NCBI GenBank assembly: GCA_002205965.3
Contig: NADL03000045.1
Coordinates: 62,001 to 126,000 of the forward strand
DNA length: 64,000 nt
Direction of reading: 5' to 3'
Source: Kappaphycus alvarezii
Lineage: Eukaryota; Rhodophyta; Florideophyceae; Gigartinales; Solieriaceae
The notes beneath the pieces were generated by a model. The model was not told the DNA's origin, searched no databases, and worked only from the letters and a program-made list of their open reading frames with translations. The translations under genes and the position numbers were made by a program. Of this stretch, positions 1 through 10,199 are shown one piece after another (within the stretch, counting starts at the first letter, position 1; the number at the start of each line of letters is the position of its first letter).

Positions 1-1753
1 CGCTGCATCGCGATGGCCGTGTTACCGTCCTATATGATGATGGTGCCCACGAACGCATCAACCTGGACGACGAGAAATGGCAGCACGAAGGAATACATTC
101 CACTGCAAACTCGTCATCACTCACGATATAGACCAAGAAACCTTAGAGCTGCAACGAATGAAGGACCACTTTGGAAACAAACCCTTTATGCGACACGAAG
201 GACAAGGTTTCGAACAGTTCCCACTTGTCAAATCGTACGGTATTGAAGAAGAGACCTTTCTAAAGACTCTTCGTACTGTTTCCAATAGTGACGTGCCTCA
301 AGGTGCAAATATCATCAACAGACACGTTCTATACAAGGTGAAACAAATAAATGACCCCCTCTTAAAGTGAAGGCACGAATTGCACCCCATGGAAACGAAA
401 ATGGCATGACGAACGTACCGATCTCTGATTGCACGACGTGGTCACCGACCGGTCTTCGTATTGTTGAGTCAATTTCATCCTTATTTGGTTGGAAGCTTAT
501 AAGGCCGATGTCAAAGCGGCCTTTTTGCAGACCGGCTCTGCTGGTGGTGATGTGTACGGGAAGCTGCCTAAGGAAAGTCGAATGAGGTCTACTCACCATT
601 GGCTGTTACTAACCGCTTCATATGGCTTAGAAAATGCTAACGCCAAATTGAAAGTGAAGTCAGATAAGTGCTTCACTGATCTGGGCTTTACACAATGCCA
701 ACAAGTACAGAAGTCGTTCTACAAGCATGAGAGCGGATATTAGTTCTGGTATTAGCCAATATTATTGATGATATGAGAGCTGCTGGCATTGGAGATCATG
801 ATAAGACCTTCATTGAGAGATTTGATAAGTCTTTAAGATGGTTAATGTATCGCATGTACCAGATCGGCTGTTCTTTGGTATCAAAACGGTTCAAGATGAG
901 GATCTTACGATTTCAACCAATGCTGATGACAACCTGAATGCCCTAACATAGTACCCCATATCTCGTACTCGTCGTAAGGAGTTTGATCAACCGCTCAACG
1001 ATATTGAGAAGTCTTACTTTGCGTCCACCAATAGCTCTCTTGGCTGGATAGGAACGACTGCTTCTCTTTTCGCTCTGTCTAAGCATCCTATCTGCAACAA
1101 AAGTCACCCGAAACCAAGGTATGTATTTGATAGAACAGCAGCATACCTTTCGTAAGCTTAAGAAGCTTGGTGCTCTGATCAATTGTCCCCATCCAACAGA
1201 TACCACGGAGTATGAACTTTCTGTACTCGTTTTCTCTGGTTCTTCCAAACGAGATGAAAATGGTCAACTAGGCGTGCTCACTGGGCTTCTTGTTGGTCAG
1301 TTGGCCAATAACTCTATCTATCATCCGATATCATAGGTCTATCCCAAATCGCGGAGGCCAGTGAAAAGTGTGCCTGCTGCAGAGATACTTGACGAAGCGG
1401 AGGCCGTTGATGAAGCTAAAAGTGTGGCGCATACTTACTCTGAAATATTGGGCTTAGATGTCCGTTTTCATCTGTGAGTAGACTCCAAGGATCTGCTTAC
1501 ATCTCTATCTTCTCAACAAAACTCTTTCGATCGCTCTATCCGTGGAGATGTAGCTTCTATCAGAATTGAATTACAGGTAGGAAATGCGGAGAAGATCACC
1601 TGGATCCCTAGAAAAAGCAACCTATCTGATGCCTCAACAAAAAGGGATAGTCCTCTAGCTGAGGCTCTACAGCTTACGCTTTATAATGGCCGATTGAACA
1701 TAGCGTCTGAGAACGTTGTCGAAATAAAGTCCACACAGAAGAACCTTGGCTGA
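1..1753 (+). pseudogene. Decayed Copia (Ty1-type) polyprotein, RT and RNase H part, 5' end outside window
   Basis: A Copia-type reverse transcriptase and RNase H can be followed through all three plus frames. Around 230-360 the frame reads through a DVPQGANIINRHVLYKVK stretch. From about 367 it continues with KARIAPHGNE, and from 490 with YKADVKAAFLQTG, typical of RVT_2 polymerases. The catalytic box appears as IIDD at 761-772 in place of the family YVDD. The RNase H part lies at about 1120-1750 and includes SVPAAEIL and VDSKDL, and ends in KITWIPRKSNLSDASTK. At least three frame changes and several stops (for example after 370, 743 and 1336) rule out a functional protein. Gag, protease and integrase would lie upstream of the window. 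The Copia assignment is secure; the exact family is not determined. Confidence 0.85.
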
Positions 1754-1767
1754 AAAAAGGAAAGGAG

Positions 1768-2090
1768 TGTTGATGCTGTTTGACTGAATCTGATGTTAAG
1801 TGTCCTAATACTATTGAACGGTCTCCACTAAAGCTGAATTGCATGAACTGAACGGTCGCATTGTAATCTGTCTTTATGTTTTGTACTGTTTTTATTGTAG
1901 TCGCCTGCGCTCACCACTTTCGCGAATAGCTATATAAGCGAGCTCTGTATGCTTCTATCTCGTAGAAAAGCAACGGGGCGACTTGCGCCTGAGTTGTATA
2001 GAAAAAGATTGTTCAGCCTCAGTTCTTTGAAATCTCTCTTGAGTTGTAAGCAATTTATTGTTAAAATCGTTATGGTAAACGGGCACTAGG
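1768..2090 (+). repeat. Probable 3' LTR of the Copia element at 1-1753
   Basis: Directly after the polyprotein remnant is a purine run at 1752-1767 that looks like a polypurine tract, followed immediately by TGTTGATG, a normal LTR start. A TATA-like box (CTATATAAG) lies near 1930. The partner LTR is outside the window, so the 3' boundary is a guess; I set it where the sequence changes character. No terminal CA or target duplication could be fixed. Confidence 0.5.
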
Positions 2091-2397
2091 AGGAAGCAGA
2101 AGGTGATGGGCTTGGGCCTAGAGGTTGGAAACGGAAGGGCCTTTCCCAGTGCTAACTATCCCTAGACTGTCGTTCTCTGCAAGGAGTTAACTCAGCGAAC
2201 AGAGCGGAAGCATTTTACCCTGTGGACTAAGTCCGCCAACACATTTATCAGTGTCTGAGTTGCATCATATGGCCGTGCACTGTATGGCTATCTGAGCTCG
2301 CACCCTACCGCATATAGTAGACGGGCAACAGCCGGTTCTTAGCTCGCTGCGCGTCATGTTCTGCATGGAGAAATTTCTGCAAATGAACAACAGGTGT

Positions 2398-2726
2398 TCA
2401 AAGTACATTAATCTCCTTTGCGATGCCCAAGATGTCATGTATGCCATTACGAGAGTTATCACTTATGAAATACGTAATGTAGATCTTCCCATTGGCATAT
2501 AGAACAAATGCGTTAGGGTCCCCTTGCCCTGATGGTTGATGTTTGCTAACGCATGTCCTATAAAAGCTCTTGAACTCCCCAAACTTTCGTTTAAGAACTC
2601 CAACAGGCCTTTCATGACGTTTAATATGAGTGTCTATAGACGCGATATCACCTCGAGTCACTCCTCCGACCAAAAATGTAACAGGTGGAGGTTGGAAAGT
2701 CTCATCATTGCAAAGTGCAGTGATGT
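2398..2726 (-). pseudogene. Downstream part of an unrecognised gene split by a Copia insertion
   Basis: On the minus strand a frame runs open from the Copia 5' LTR boundary (2726) to a stop at 2398. It includes ETFQPPPVTFLVGG and FKSFYRTCVSKHQPSGQG, followed by YANGKIYITYFISDNS. It reads like a globular protein, not low complexity. The frame at 7770-8106, also minus and also abutting the Copia element, would be its upstream half. The two halves meet at the insertion point in different frames, so a small indel or an intron must be assumed. Beyond the stop, similar-looking coding text continues for about 20 codons. I do not recognise the family; a BAH-like fold was considered for the upstream half but cannot be shown. 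Confidence 0.4.
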
Positions 2727-3104
2727 TGATGGATGAGGATCTCAGATTGTGAGAAACCGGAATCGATCAAGTGAATAACACTACACCAACACGACCATTT
2801 AATCATCTGTCTATGTTCTACATTGGAACATTGCACATCTAATGATTCATCCTGACTACGGCCTTTAAACATGAAACCGAATCAAAGCCGTCCACCGCTT
2901 GTTCAACTGTCAAACTCTGAATGTACTGATTATTATGGGTGACATCGTTACTTTTGTGCCAGTATATATATATATGTGATACTGCGCTGTAAAATACCAG
3001 AGGCAGGGCGGCCTTCGGGAGAACAGCAGAAGGAAAAAAAACTTGCATACTCCACAACTTTATCCTTCCTACCATCTGAACTCAGTTCACCACAGCCTTT
3101 TTTT
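2727..3104 (+). repeat. 5' LTR of Copia element
   Basis: Matches 7390-7769 along its length. It begins TGATGGATGAGG and holds a TATATATATATA run near 2962-2975 that would serve as TATA box. Its 3' edge is set where similarity to the other LTR ends (after CACAGCC plus a T run). No convincing primer-binding site was identified just downstream. Confidence 0.88.
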
Positions 3105-3135
3105 ACGGAGGTAGCATTGCGAGGGCATTCTCAAT

Positions 3136-3948
3136 ATGGCTGAAACCAAGGAGAAGAAGAGTACGAAATTCAATGACAATCCTGAGGAAAGTTTTCACCT
3201 GTGGCGCTTGCGTATGGAGGCTATTTTTGAAAACTGGGGTTGTATGGGAATCTTAGATGGGACTGAGACTATACCTGACGACAATGACGTTACCGCAATT
3301 TTAGAGTACAAAAAGAAAATAAAGAGAGCTATCGCATTGATAGTGCCGGATCTAGGGGGAAAACCTTTAAAAGCAGTACAAAAGTATTCAAAGGACCCCT
3401 TTGAAATGTGGACTAAGCGCAAGGCGAGATTTGCCAGGAAAACAACAAGTGACAAGTTGAGCTTTTTAAATGAGGTTTCCTCTAGAAAACCTCATAAAAA
3501 ATTAGATTCTGGAGAATCTATTGCTGATCATGTTGCTGAATTAGAGGTCAGCTTTATGAAGCTCGAAAACGCCGCTCAGAAGTTAAATGAGCTTATACAA
3601 ATGTCTATCTCTCTGTCGTCTATAAAAGACTGGGACGATTATTAATCTACAGTGGAAGCTATTAAAACACTGGAAGAACAAAAGGGCACGTGGGAAGCCT
3701 TGTCAAACAGGCTTATGGATGAATTCAAAAAAAAAATCCTCAAATGATAAAGAGGTACGCAGAGGGCCTCTTGCAGGAGCAGCTAAAAGTGACAGAAATA
3801 AAATAACTGGGAAAAGACAGTTTACAAGGCCACAAACCGCAAGGATGGCTGTCGGTATTACAAATTCAGACCGAACAATCGCGGACCCAACCAGAGTGGC
3901 CCAAACCGGATCCAGAGACGTAATTTATTGCTACGAGGGAGCAAAGTG
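3136..3948 (+). pseudogene. Copia gag (capsid-like) remnant
   Basis: The first 169 codons (3136-3645) form a Copia gag: an early FHLWRLRMEAIFEN motif, then a lysine-rich helical region. A stop at 3645 is followed by in-frame gag-like text (STVEAIKTLEEQKGTWEALS) up to about 3780. The tail of a zinc-knuckle region can be seen in another frame near 3845-3930 (GCRYYKFRPNNRGPNQSG), but the complete CCHC knuckle is not intact. The ATG at 3136 lies 31 bases after the LTR, a usual position for Copia gag. In an active element this protein would form the cytoplasmic particle. Confidence 0.75.
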
Positions 3949-3950
3949 AT

Positions 3951-4455
3951 ATGCCTAAGCCTAGAGTTGCCGTGGCAAAAATGGCTGAGGTGCATGTCAA
4001 AGAACTACTAAGTGAAAAAAAACTGGACGATACACAGCTGAATGGTTTTATACTTGATAGTAGGGCTACTCATCACATCTGCTGTGATCACCGTATGTTC
4101 ACAGAGCTCTACAGGAGCGAAAATCAAATACAGATTGGTGAAAATACTACTGTGGATAGTAAATATCAAGTTACAGTCAATCTTATTTCAGCAGTTGAGA
4201 ACAAGTGGATCAAACTGCAAAATTAATTTATTCTCCTAAGATGTATCTCAATCTTTTGTCTGTTCCCCGCCTCCACTGTATGGACATACGAGTCGTCATT
4301 GAGGATGGTGCAAGAATTCTAATTGACGTGCGTGATGGGCAAACACTTGCCCATGCCACTCTTGACAGCAGTGGTCTCTACAAAATCAATGCCACTGCAG
4401 TTACAGATATCGATGCAATTACAACATTGAGCACATCCTCAGAATCAAATTTCTA
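3951..4455 (+). pseudogene. Copia protease region with altered active site
   Basis: The frame at 3951-4226 includes FILDSRATHHIC, corresponding to the Copia protease signature LDSGATxH. Here the catalytic DSG has become DSR. After a stop the text continues at 4205-4456 (YLNLLSVPRLHCMDI), the usual second half of the domain that leads into the pre-integrase zone. Both the glycine-to-arginine change and the stop argue against a working protease. Confidence 0.75.
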
Positions 4456-4492
4456 AGCTCATCATGCTGCAGACAATGAAGATAATAAGGCT

Positions 4493-5740
4493 ATGAAGAG
4501 CATATGGCATTCAAGGCTTGGTTACGTGAATGATAATAAGATTAATGAGAAGATGAAAAGCCCTCAGCTCATCGGCATGACCTCCTCTAAACCAGAATTT
4601 ATTAAGTGCAAACCATGTGCTGAAGGAAAAAAAGCTCATGATCCCCACGAGGGCACACTAGTACCAAATAATTTATCAGTAGGAGACATTATATTTATGG
4701 ATATATGCGGGTCACTTCACGAAACAACCTGGGGACACTCTGAGTACTTTCTTCTGTTCATAGATGGTGCGTCAAGGTATGTCTGGATTTACACTCTTAA
4801 GCAAAAGAAGGATGTTAGTAAGGAGATCAGAGAATTCAACAATATATTTAACACGATACAGGGGAGGAGTATCGAAAGGATACTCACTGACAATGGCAGC
4901 GAATTTGCCAACAAATCTGTATCTTCCTTTCTTGCTAGTGAAGGATTCACACATTCTCTGACATCTCTTTATAACCCCCTATCTAATTGTGTGGTTGAGA
5001 GAATGAACCGTGCTATAATGGAGAGCGTGAGATGTATGCTGTCAGATGCCAACTTAAGTGACAAGTTTTGGGGAGAAGCAGCTTTGCATACAGTTGGCAT
5101 ACAAAACTTTATTACGATACTGTCACTTGTAAATAAGACACACTTTGAGATGCTGAATGCGACTACACCCAATGCATCGAAGTTCCGTGTATTTGGTTGC
5201 GAAGCTTTGGTAACAGTACCAACTGAAAAGCGAAAGAAGCTTGATGCAAAAACAAAGCGCATTATTCTAATAGATTCTATTGGAAACTCTATGTACCGCA
5301 TGTTTGATCTAAGCACGGGACGTATTGATTACGTCACGCATGCGAGGTGTAATGATTTTGCGTTTCCTGGATATACGAAAAAAAAGGATAACATGAAGTC
5401 TGCAGAAGAGCACTCTAATTATATAACGATTGATATAACGGATGGCGATAATATCGACGAATTCAACTCGGTACAAAAAAGATGGAGCATATTCCACTGG
5501 ACAATGACACAGAGCTCCGATCAAAATAATGAACATCGTATTGGAAATAATAAAAACTCAGCTCTTGCTGTTCACAACAAATCGAATCCTAGTTTGCAAC
5601 AGACTCATGGACTGGTACCTCGAAGAAGCTCTCAGGTAAGCAAACCCAGCAGAAAGTGCACTGATACTACTGAACTTGTCACAATGAAAAGACCCATTTA
5701 TTCTGCGGATCAACCATTCATAGCAATGGCGCTGAAATAG
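4493..5740 (+). pseudogene. Copia integrase, longest open part of the polyprotein
   Basis: A 415-codon open frame. Residues 5-43 form the pre-integrase zinc region: IWHSRLGYVN and the CKPC pair are visible. The retroviral integrase core follows, with D70 (FMDICG), D133 (LTDNGSEF) and E169 (VERMNRAIME). The spacing of 35 residues between D133 and E169 is the classic D,D35E arrangement, so the catalytic triad is intact. Two conserved-looking histidine positions of the zinc region appear altered (the first reads as H6, the second as Y11). After about residue 290 the sequence becomes linker-like. It ends at a stop that in a living element would lead into the RT. Function: insertion of the element cDNA into nuclear DNA. 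Confidence 0.85.
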
Positions 5741-5744
5741 CCGA

Positions 5745-7276
5745 ATAGCAATGAATGGATTAATGCCATTAATGCCGAAATGGCCATGATACGTGAAAGA
5801 GGGACATCGGAATTTGTACCACGTCCAGATGTGAAGAAATTCATCCCAAAACTCAAGACGCACGCAGACTGTTCCGTGAGTATGTACAAAGCCAGGCTTG
5901 TTGTACTCAGATGTAATCAGAAGGAAGATGAGTACAGTATGATCTACTCACCAGTACTGGATTTTACCACAGTTCGAATTGCGCTGACTATTGCCAGAGC
6001 ACGAAAGGCTGTCGTGCATCAAATAGATGTGAGCAGTTCATTCCTGCATGGGGAACTTACAGAAGAAATATACGTGGCCAAACCTAAAGGCTTTGAGGAT
6101 AACGCTAAACCAATTCATGTGTGCAAATTGCGCAAAATTATTTATGACCTAAAGCAAGCCCCAAGAGTATGGTGCCTCCTCTTACATAAGAAGCTCATTG
6201 AGCTTGGTGTCTACAAGCTAAGTCATGCTGAAAGTGCTTGGGCACTTGACAGCGGAAGTAGCAAAATATTTATTCTGTCATACGTTGACGATATGCTACT
6301 GATATCTAACAGTGAAAAAATGTTGGCTCATAGAAAGAAGGCGCTGACAAAATGATTCAAAATTAGAGATATAGGAACCCTGAAAGAGTTTCATGGAGGG
6401 GGAAATTTTGGGGTTATTTTAATGCATTGGAGATGTGGTCAGTTATATCCACGCGGCTAATGCGTTTCATAGAGTTAAAGTGGTCAGGAAACGGGATAGA
6501 AAATTTTATCTTTCTCAAGATAAGTTTTTGTCCAACCTTCTGGCTGAATTCAACGTGGACAAAGGTAAAAAAGTCTCAATTCCACTCGATCCCAGCATGT
6601 ATCAGGAGTTGATAATGAAGTCGATACCAACGAGACGTGAGGCTATTGAAATGACAAACATTAGGTATCGCGAAGCGATTGGAAGCTTGCTATAACTGAA
6701 CACAAGAACCCGTCCAGATATTGCAGTTGCAGTGGGAGCCTTGAGCAGGCATATTGCCAACCCGCGCCCAATTCACTGGAAGGCAGCTAAACGGGTTATG
6801 CGATACCTGACGGGGACCGCTACAGTTGCACTGCACCTGAGGGCAAGCAACTCAATACTCTCTGGTCACGCAGACTCTGATTTGGGTGGTGCTGCCGACC
6901 GGTACTCCGTCAATGGCTATGTTATTCCGCCTGACAAAGCACCAATTACTTGGAAGTCATCTAAGCAGACACGCATTGCTCTGTCTAGCACAGAGACAGA
7001 ATAAATCAGTCTCTCTACGGCAGCGCGTGAAGGGATATAGCTTCGAAAATTTTTATCAGACCTGGGTTCCGTTCAAACTCGTCCTTCACCTTTACTCCAG
7101 GACAATCATGGCTCCGCGGCCTGGGCTGTGGATATCTAAACCTTAAAACGCAACAAGCATATTTACATAGGACTTCATCACATGCGTGACTTGGTTCAGA
7201 AGGGAACTATCAATAGGGAGTCAATACCTACATCTGAAATGATCGCAGACTGTCTGAAAAAGCCTGTACAGACCTA
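5745..7276 (+). pseudogene. Copia reverse transcriptase and RNase H
   Basis: The RVT_2 domain is readable at 5780-6355: YKARLVVLRCNQ, then HQIDVSSSFLHGEL, then the intact catalytic box YVDD at 6281-6292. The thumb continues in another frame at 6435-6695 (FYLSQDKFLSNLLAEFNVDK). RNase H follows at 6700-7005 (SGHADSDLGG, then ITWKSSKQTRIALSSTETE) and is broken by a stop at 7004. The tail near 7100-7270 carries the typical ending of Copia polyproteins (IADCLKKP). At least four stops or frame changes interrupt it. Confidence 0.85.
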
Positions 7277-7389
7277 AATTGAAAGTAAGCCTTGAAAGTC
7301 TTCAACTGCTCAATGTAGCTCCAAGTGGGAGAGCAGGAGCACAACAAAACAACGTCACAGATTCTCAATACAATTTGATCCAGAGGGGG

Positions 7390-7769
7390 TGATGGATGAG
7401 GATCTCAGATTGTGAGAATCCGGAATCGATCAAGTGAATACCTCTACACCAACACGGCCATTTAATCATCTGTCTATGTTCTACATTGAAACATTGCACA
7501 TCTAATGATTCATCCTGACTACGGACTTTAATCATGAAACCGAATCAAAGCCGTCCACCGCTTGTTCAACTGTCAAACTCTGAATGTACTGATTTTTATG
7601 AGTTATATCGTTACTGTTATGTTAGTATATATATATATCTATGATACTGTACGGTAAAATATCAGAGGCAGGGCGGCCATCGGGAGAACAGCAGAAAGAA
7701 AAACAACTTGCATACTCCACAACTTTATCCTTCCTATCATCTGAACTTAGTTCACCGCAGCCTTTGTTT
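7390..7769 (+). repeat. 3' LTR of Copia element
   Basis: Pairs with 2727-3104. It starts TGATGGATGAGG just after the polypurine tract CAGAGGGGG. It also carries the TATA-like TATATATATATA run near 7626. The last few bases are uncertain because the T-rich end differs between the copies. Confidence 0.88.
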
Positions 7770-8106
7770 TCTTATAGACCTGATCGGAACAAGGGTCGAT
7801 ACTATCGGCATCAAGTTCTTCTCTAGTCCGAAGTTACATAAGCTGGACGCGAGCAGTGGTCATACGATCAACTGCGAGCACATGCAACAGCCTGCAATAT
7901 TCATTGGCTTCAAAGACCGGTTCCCTCACGAAAGTCCCTGAATTCATATTGCTACCTTCCGCAACAAGCGGCTGACCAACGTTAACATTGTCACCATCGA
8001 ATAACGGAACGTCTCCTCGCACCCACTCCACTTGCTCCTCGCCGGCTGCTGTCCTCTTCACTTTGACAACCGTTGCTCCGATAGAATACATCCGCGGTCG
8101 TTCCAT
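7770..8106 (-). pseudogene. Upstream part of the unrecognised gene split by Copia
   Basis: A minus-strand frame starts at ATG 8106, in good context (a purine-rich stretch precedes it), and runs 90 codons to a stop at 7834. It then continues in the same frame without another stop to the edge of the Copia LTR (LRTREELDADSIDPCSDQVYK). Visible text includes VKVKRTAAGEEQVEWVRGD and FEANEYCRLLHVLAVDRM. It joins in order and orientation with the frame at 2398-2726. Function not recognised. One in-frame stop plus the 5-kb insertion make it a broken gene. It may itself belong to a repeated family; a homology search would decide. Confidence 0.4.
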
Positions 8107-8670
8107 TGTTCCCCCGCCGCAAAAAAATACGGAACCTTTATTGAATTGTTGATGCTAACCTCACTTTGAGCCGTTTTAGCAATGAGCACACTCACCTTTG
8201 TTTCTATCTGTTCACTCCATACCGTAAAAAGCGTTTTGCAGCCGACAACCGGTCCCGAAGAGGACTGTGTTACGATTACAGATACGATCGCAGTGGCGGC
8301 CTTGCAAAAGGCTACGTGCGAAGCCAATTACGGCCTCCTGGTAGGGGCTGCTTGACAAAGTAGTCCTTGAGACAGAGTAACAACTATGTTGGCATATTGA
8401 TGATTAGATGTGTAGAACATGATGATTGCTCATCGTACCTAAGCTTATATACTACTTGAATAAATGATATCGCTCTCATAAGAGTTCCTATCCAATTGCT
8501 TGTACAAGTATCGTAGCATGCACGCAATACAGATCGTTGATTCTCAAATGTAGTACGTTAATGGCTTGGGACTGTAGACCAGTATTGCGTGGAGTTCTCA
8601 GATATTGTCACGAAATCCCATATAATGCATAAACAGAAATCAAACTGTTCAAATGTGATTCCAGTAGTAA

Positions 8671-9012
8671 TCACCTCGACATTGCCCGAATATTTTGCGC
8701 ACCAGTTATTAGTGGAGCCCGCAGTAAGGCCTTGCGGGTGCCATTGTCAAGTGGAGATTTCCGAAACAGTTCTTTTCGATCCTCGAATTTACAAGGCACA
8801 AATACATCTGGGACCCCTGCCGCATCTTCAATAACGCATGCCCCAGCAGGTGTTTGCTGGGAAGGAACACCGGGCCCGCCAAAAAGAAAGACTTCATGCG
8901 CATTTCCATTACCGCTCTCACTGCCCCAACATTTGTTTAGGAATTGTGACGCGGAGATATCTCCTACACCAAACTTTGAGCAAAGTTCTGATGCGGCGTG
9001 AATGGTGCCACA
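8671..9012 (-). other. Open frame without start codon, unrecognised
   Basis: The minus strand is open for about 113 codons between stops at 9013-9015 and 8671-8673, with no ATG near its beginning. The text (SASQFLNKCWGSESGNGN, then VFLFGGPGVPSQQTPAGAC) looks moderately protein-like. The plus strand is also open over 8732-9001, so this may be chance. It could be a fragment of an internal exon or of a transposon. I assign no function. Confidence 0.2.
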
Positions 9013-9462
9013 TTACATGAAACAGCCGACGGTACTTCCATTGGTACTGGGAAAGCGGAGGTAGAAGGTCAAAGTTAGAAGGGGGTTGTTACTGAAGGGC
9101 CGGCCGAGAGGGTGTCCTTGGGGCTTGCGGACTTCGAAAACTTTGGTTTGCCGTAGCAAGCGCTATAGTAAGGCGGGTGGATAGTAGAGCCGGATCACTT
9201 CGTCTGTTTGGCCTCGATGGGGAGTTACACAGCGTTGGCCTAATAGCCTACTGTTTGCAGGAAGGGAAGGGTGGCCCGTGTTGGCGCCCTCACAAGATAT
9301 ATTGTGGAGGGTGTGTTTAACCACCAATACGTCGACCGTATTATTGAATGTGATAAGCGGTGCTGGATTGGAGAGCTGATGGGGTGCCTGGTCGTTCAGA
9401 TCGTGGAGAGTGGCCAAAGACCCTGGTCTTTGTTATCGACAGTGGAGGACCGTTCTTGGTTT

Positions 9463-9880
9463 TCAATATGAGGACCGGTGGTTGAGATTGAGCACTGTGT
9501 GTGATTGAGGCCGGTGCATAGTTGAAGTTACAGACGGTAGATGGTTTAGGCGAGGATAATGGATTTTTGAGGATGATGTATGGTTGAGGATGGGCACGGT
9601 CCGGCACGGTGGATAGTTGAGGATGGTGGATGGTTGGGGTTGGGGACTTAGATGGTTAATGATTGCGGTTGTTTGAGGTTGTGGATGATGAAAGGTTGGG
9701 GTTGGGGACGGTGGATTGTGGATGACGGCGGATGGTGGGGTGCGGATGATAAACGGTTGGGGTTCCGGACGATGGATGACGACGGCAAATGGTTGGGGTT
9801 TTGGACTGTGGATGGTTGATTGTGAGGTCGTTGGATGTCGACCACGGTTGCTCGGTTGAGGGTGAGGACGATGGTAGGCA
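9463..9880 (+). repeat. Degenerate GT-rich minisatellite
   Basis: About 420 bp built from imperfect copies of short words such as GGATGG, GGTTGGGG and TTGGGGAC, with no fixed period by eye. The strand bias is strong: the plus strand is G/T-rich. The repeat creates a spurious proline/histidine-rich open frame on the minus strand, which I do not accept as a gene. Runs of GGGG separated by short loops could allow G-quadruplexes. Confidence 0.75.
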
Positions 9881-10199
9881 ATATTAAGGGGGGCATTTGC
9901 AGTTGTTAATGAATCTGTGAGTAATGAGCCCATAGCTATGTAGACGACCGTGATAGAGGGATAAAGTTGGACAAAGCGCCGTCCACGCCTGGAAGGTGTT
10001 GGCTGAGGCGAGGCTGTGGATGGTCGCAATTTGGATGGAATTTGCGGGGAGTAGATGGTTTTTGGTATAAGTGTCGGCTGAGGAAAGTCGAAGCGAACCT
10101 TTCACTTTCATTGTCTCATTGCATGCCGGGTAAATCCTATATTTCCCCGACAGGCACGGAAAATTGGAAACTGGTCTGAAACAGGTAGACGACTTTTAT

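Larger units (their letters stand above)
2727..7769 (+). mobile_element. Copia LTR retrotransposon, full-length but inactivated
   Basis: Two direct repeats of about 380 bp (2727-3104 and 7390-7769) bracket gag, protease, integrase and RT-RNase H in Copia order. Both repeats start TGATGGATGAGG. A polypurine tract (CAGAGGGGG, 7381-7389) sits directly before the 3' LTR. By eye the LTRs differ at about 28 of 378 positions, so the insertion is not recent. Stops break gag (3645), the gag-protease join, the protease-integrase join (4456), the integrase-RT join (5740) and RT-RNase H (6355, 6695, 7004). The bases flanking the element (GATGT left) are not clearly repeated on the right, so the target duplication is unresolved. 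The element lies inside an older minus-strand gene. Confidence 0.9.

Noticed and set aside
2962-2975. TA microsatellite as an independent repeat locus
   Set aside because: It is the TATA region of the LTR and is present in both LTR copies.
9463-10029. 188-codon minus-strand frame rich in Pro, His and Ser
   Set aside because: It is the reverse strand of the GT-rich minisatellite; its composition and repeats follow from the DNA repeat.
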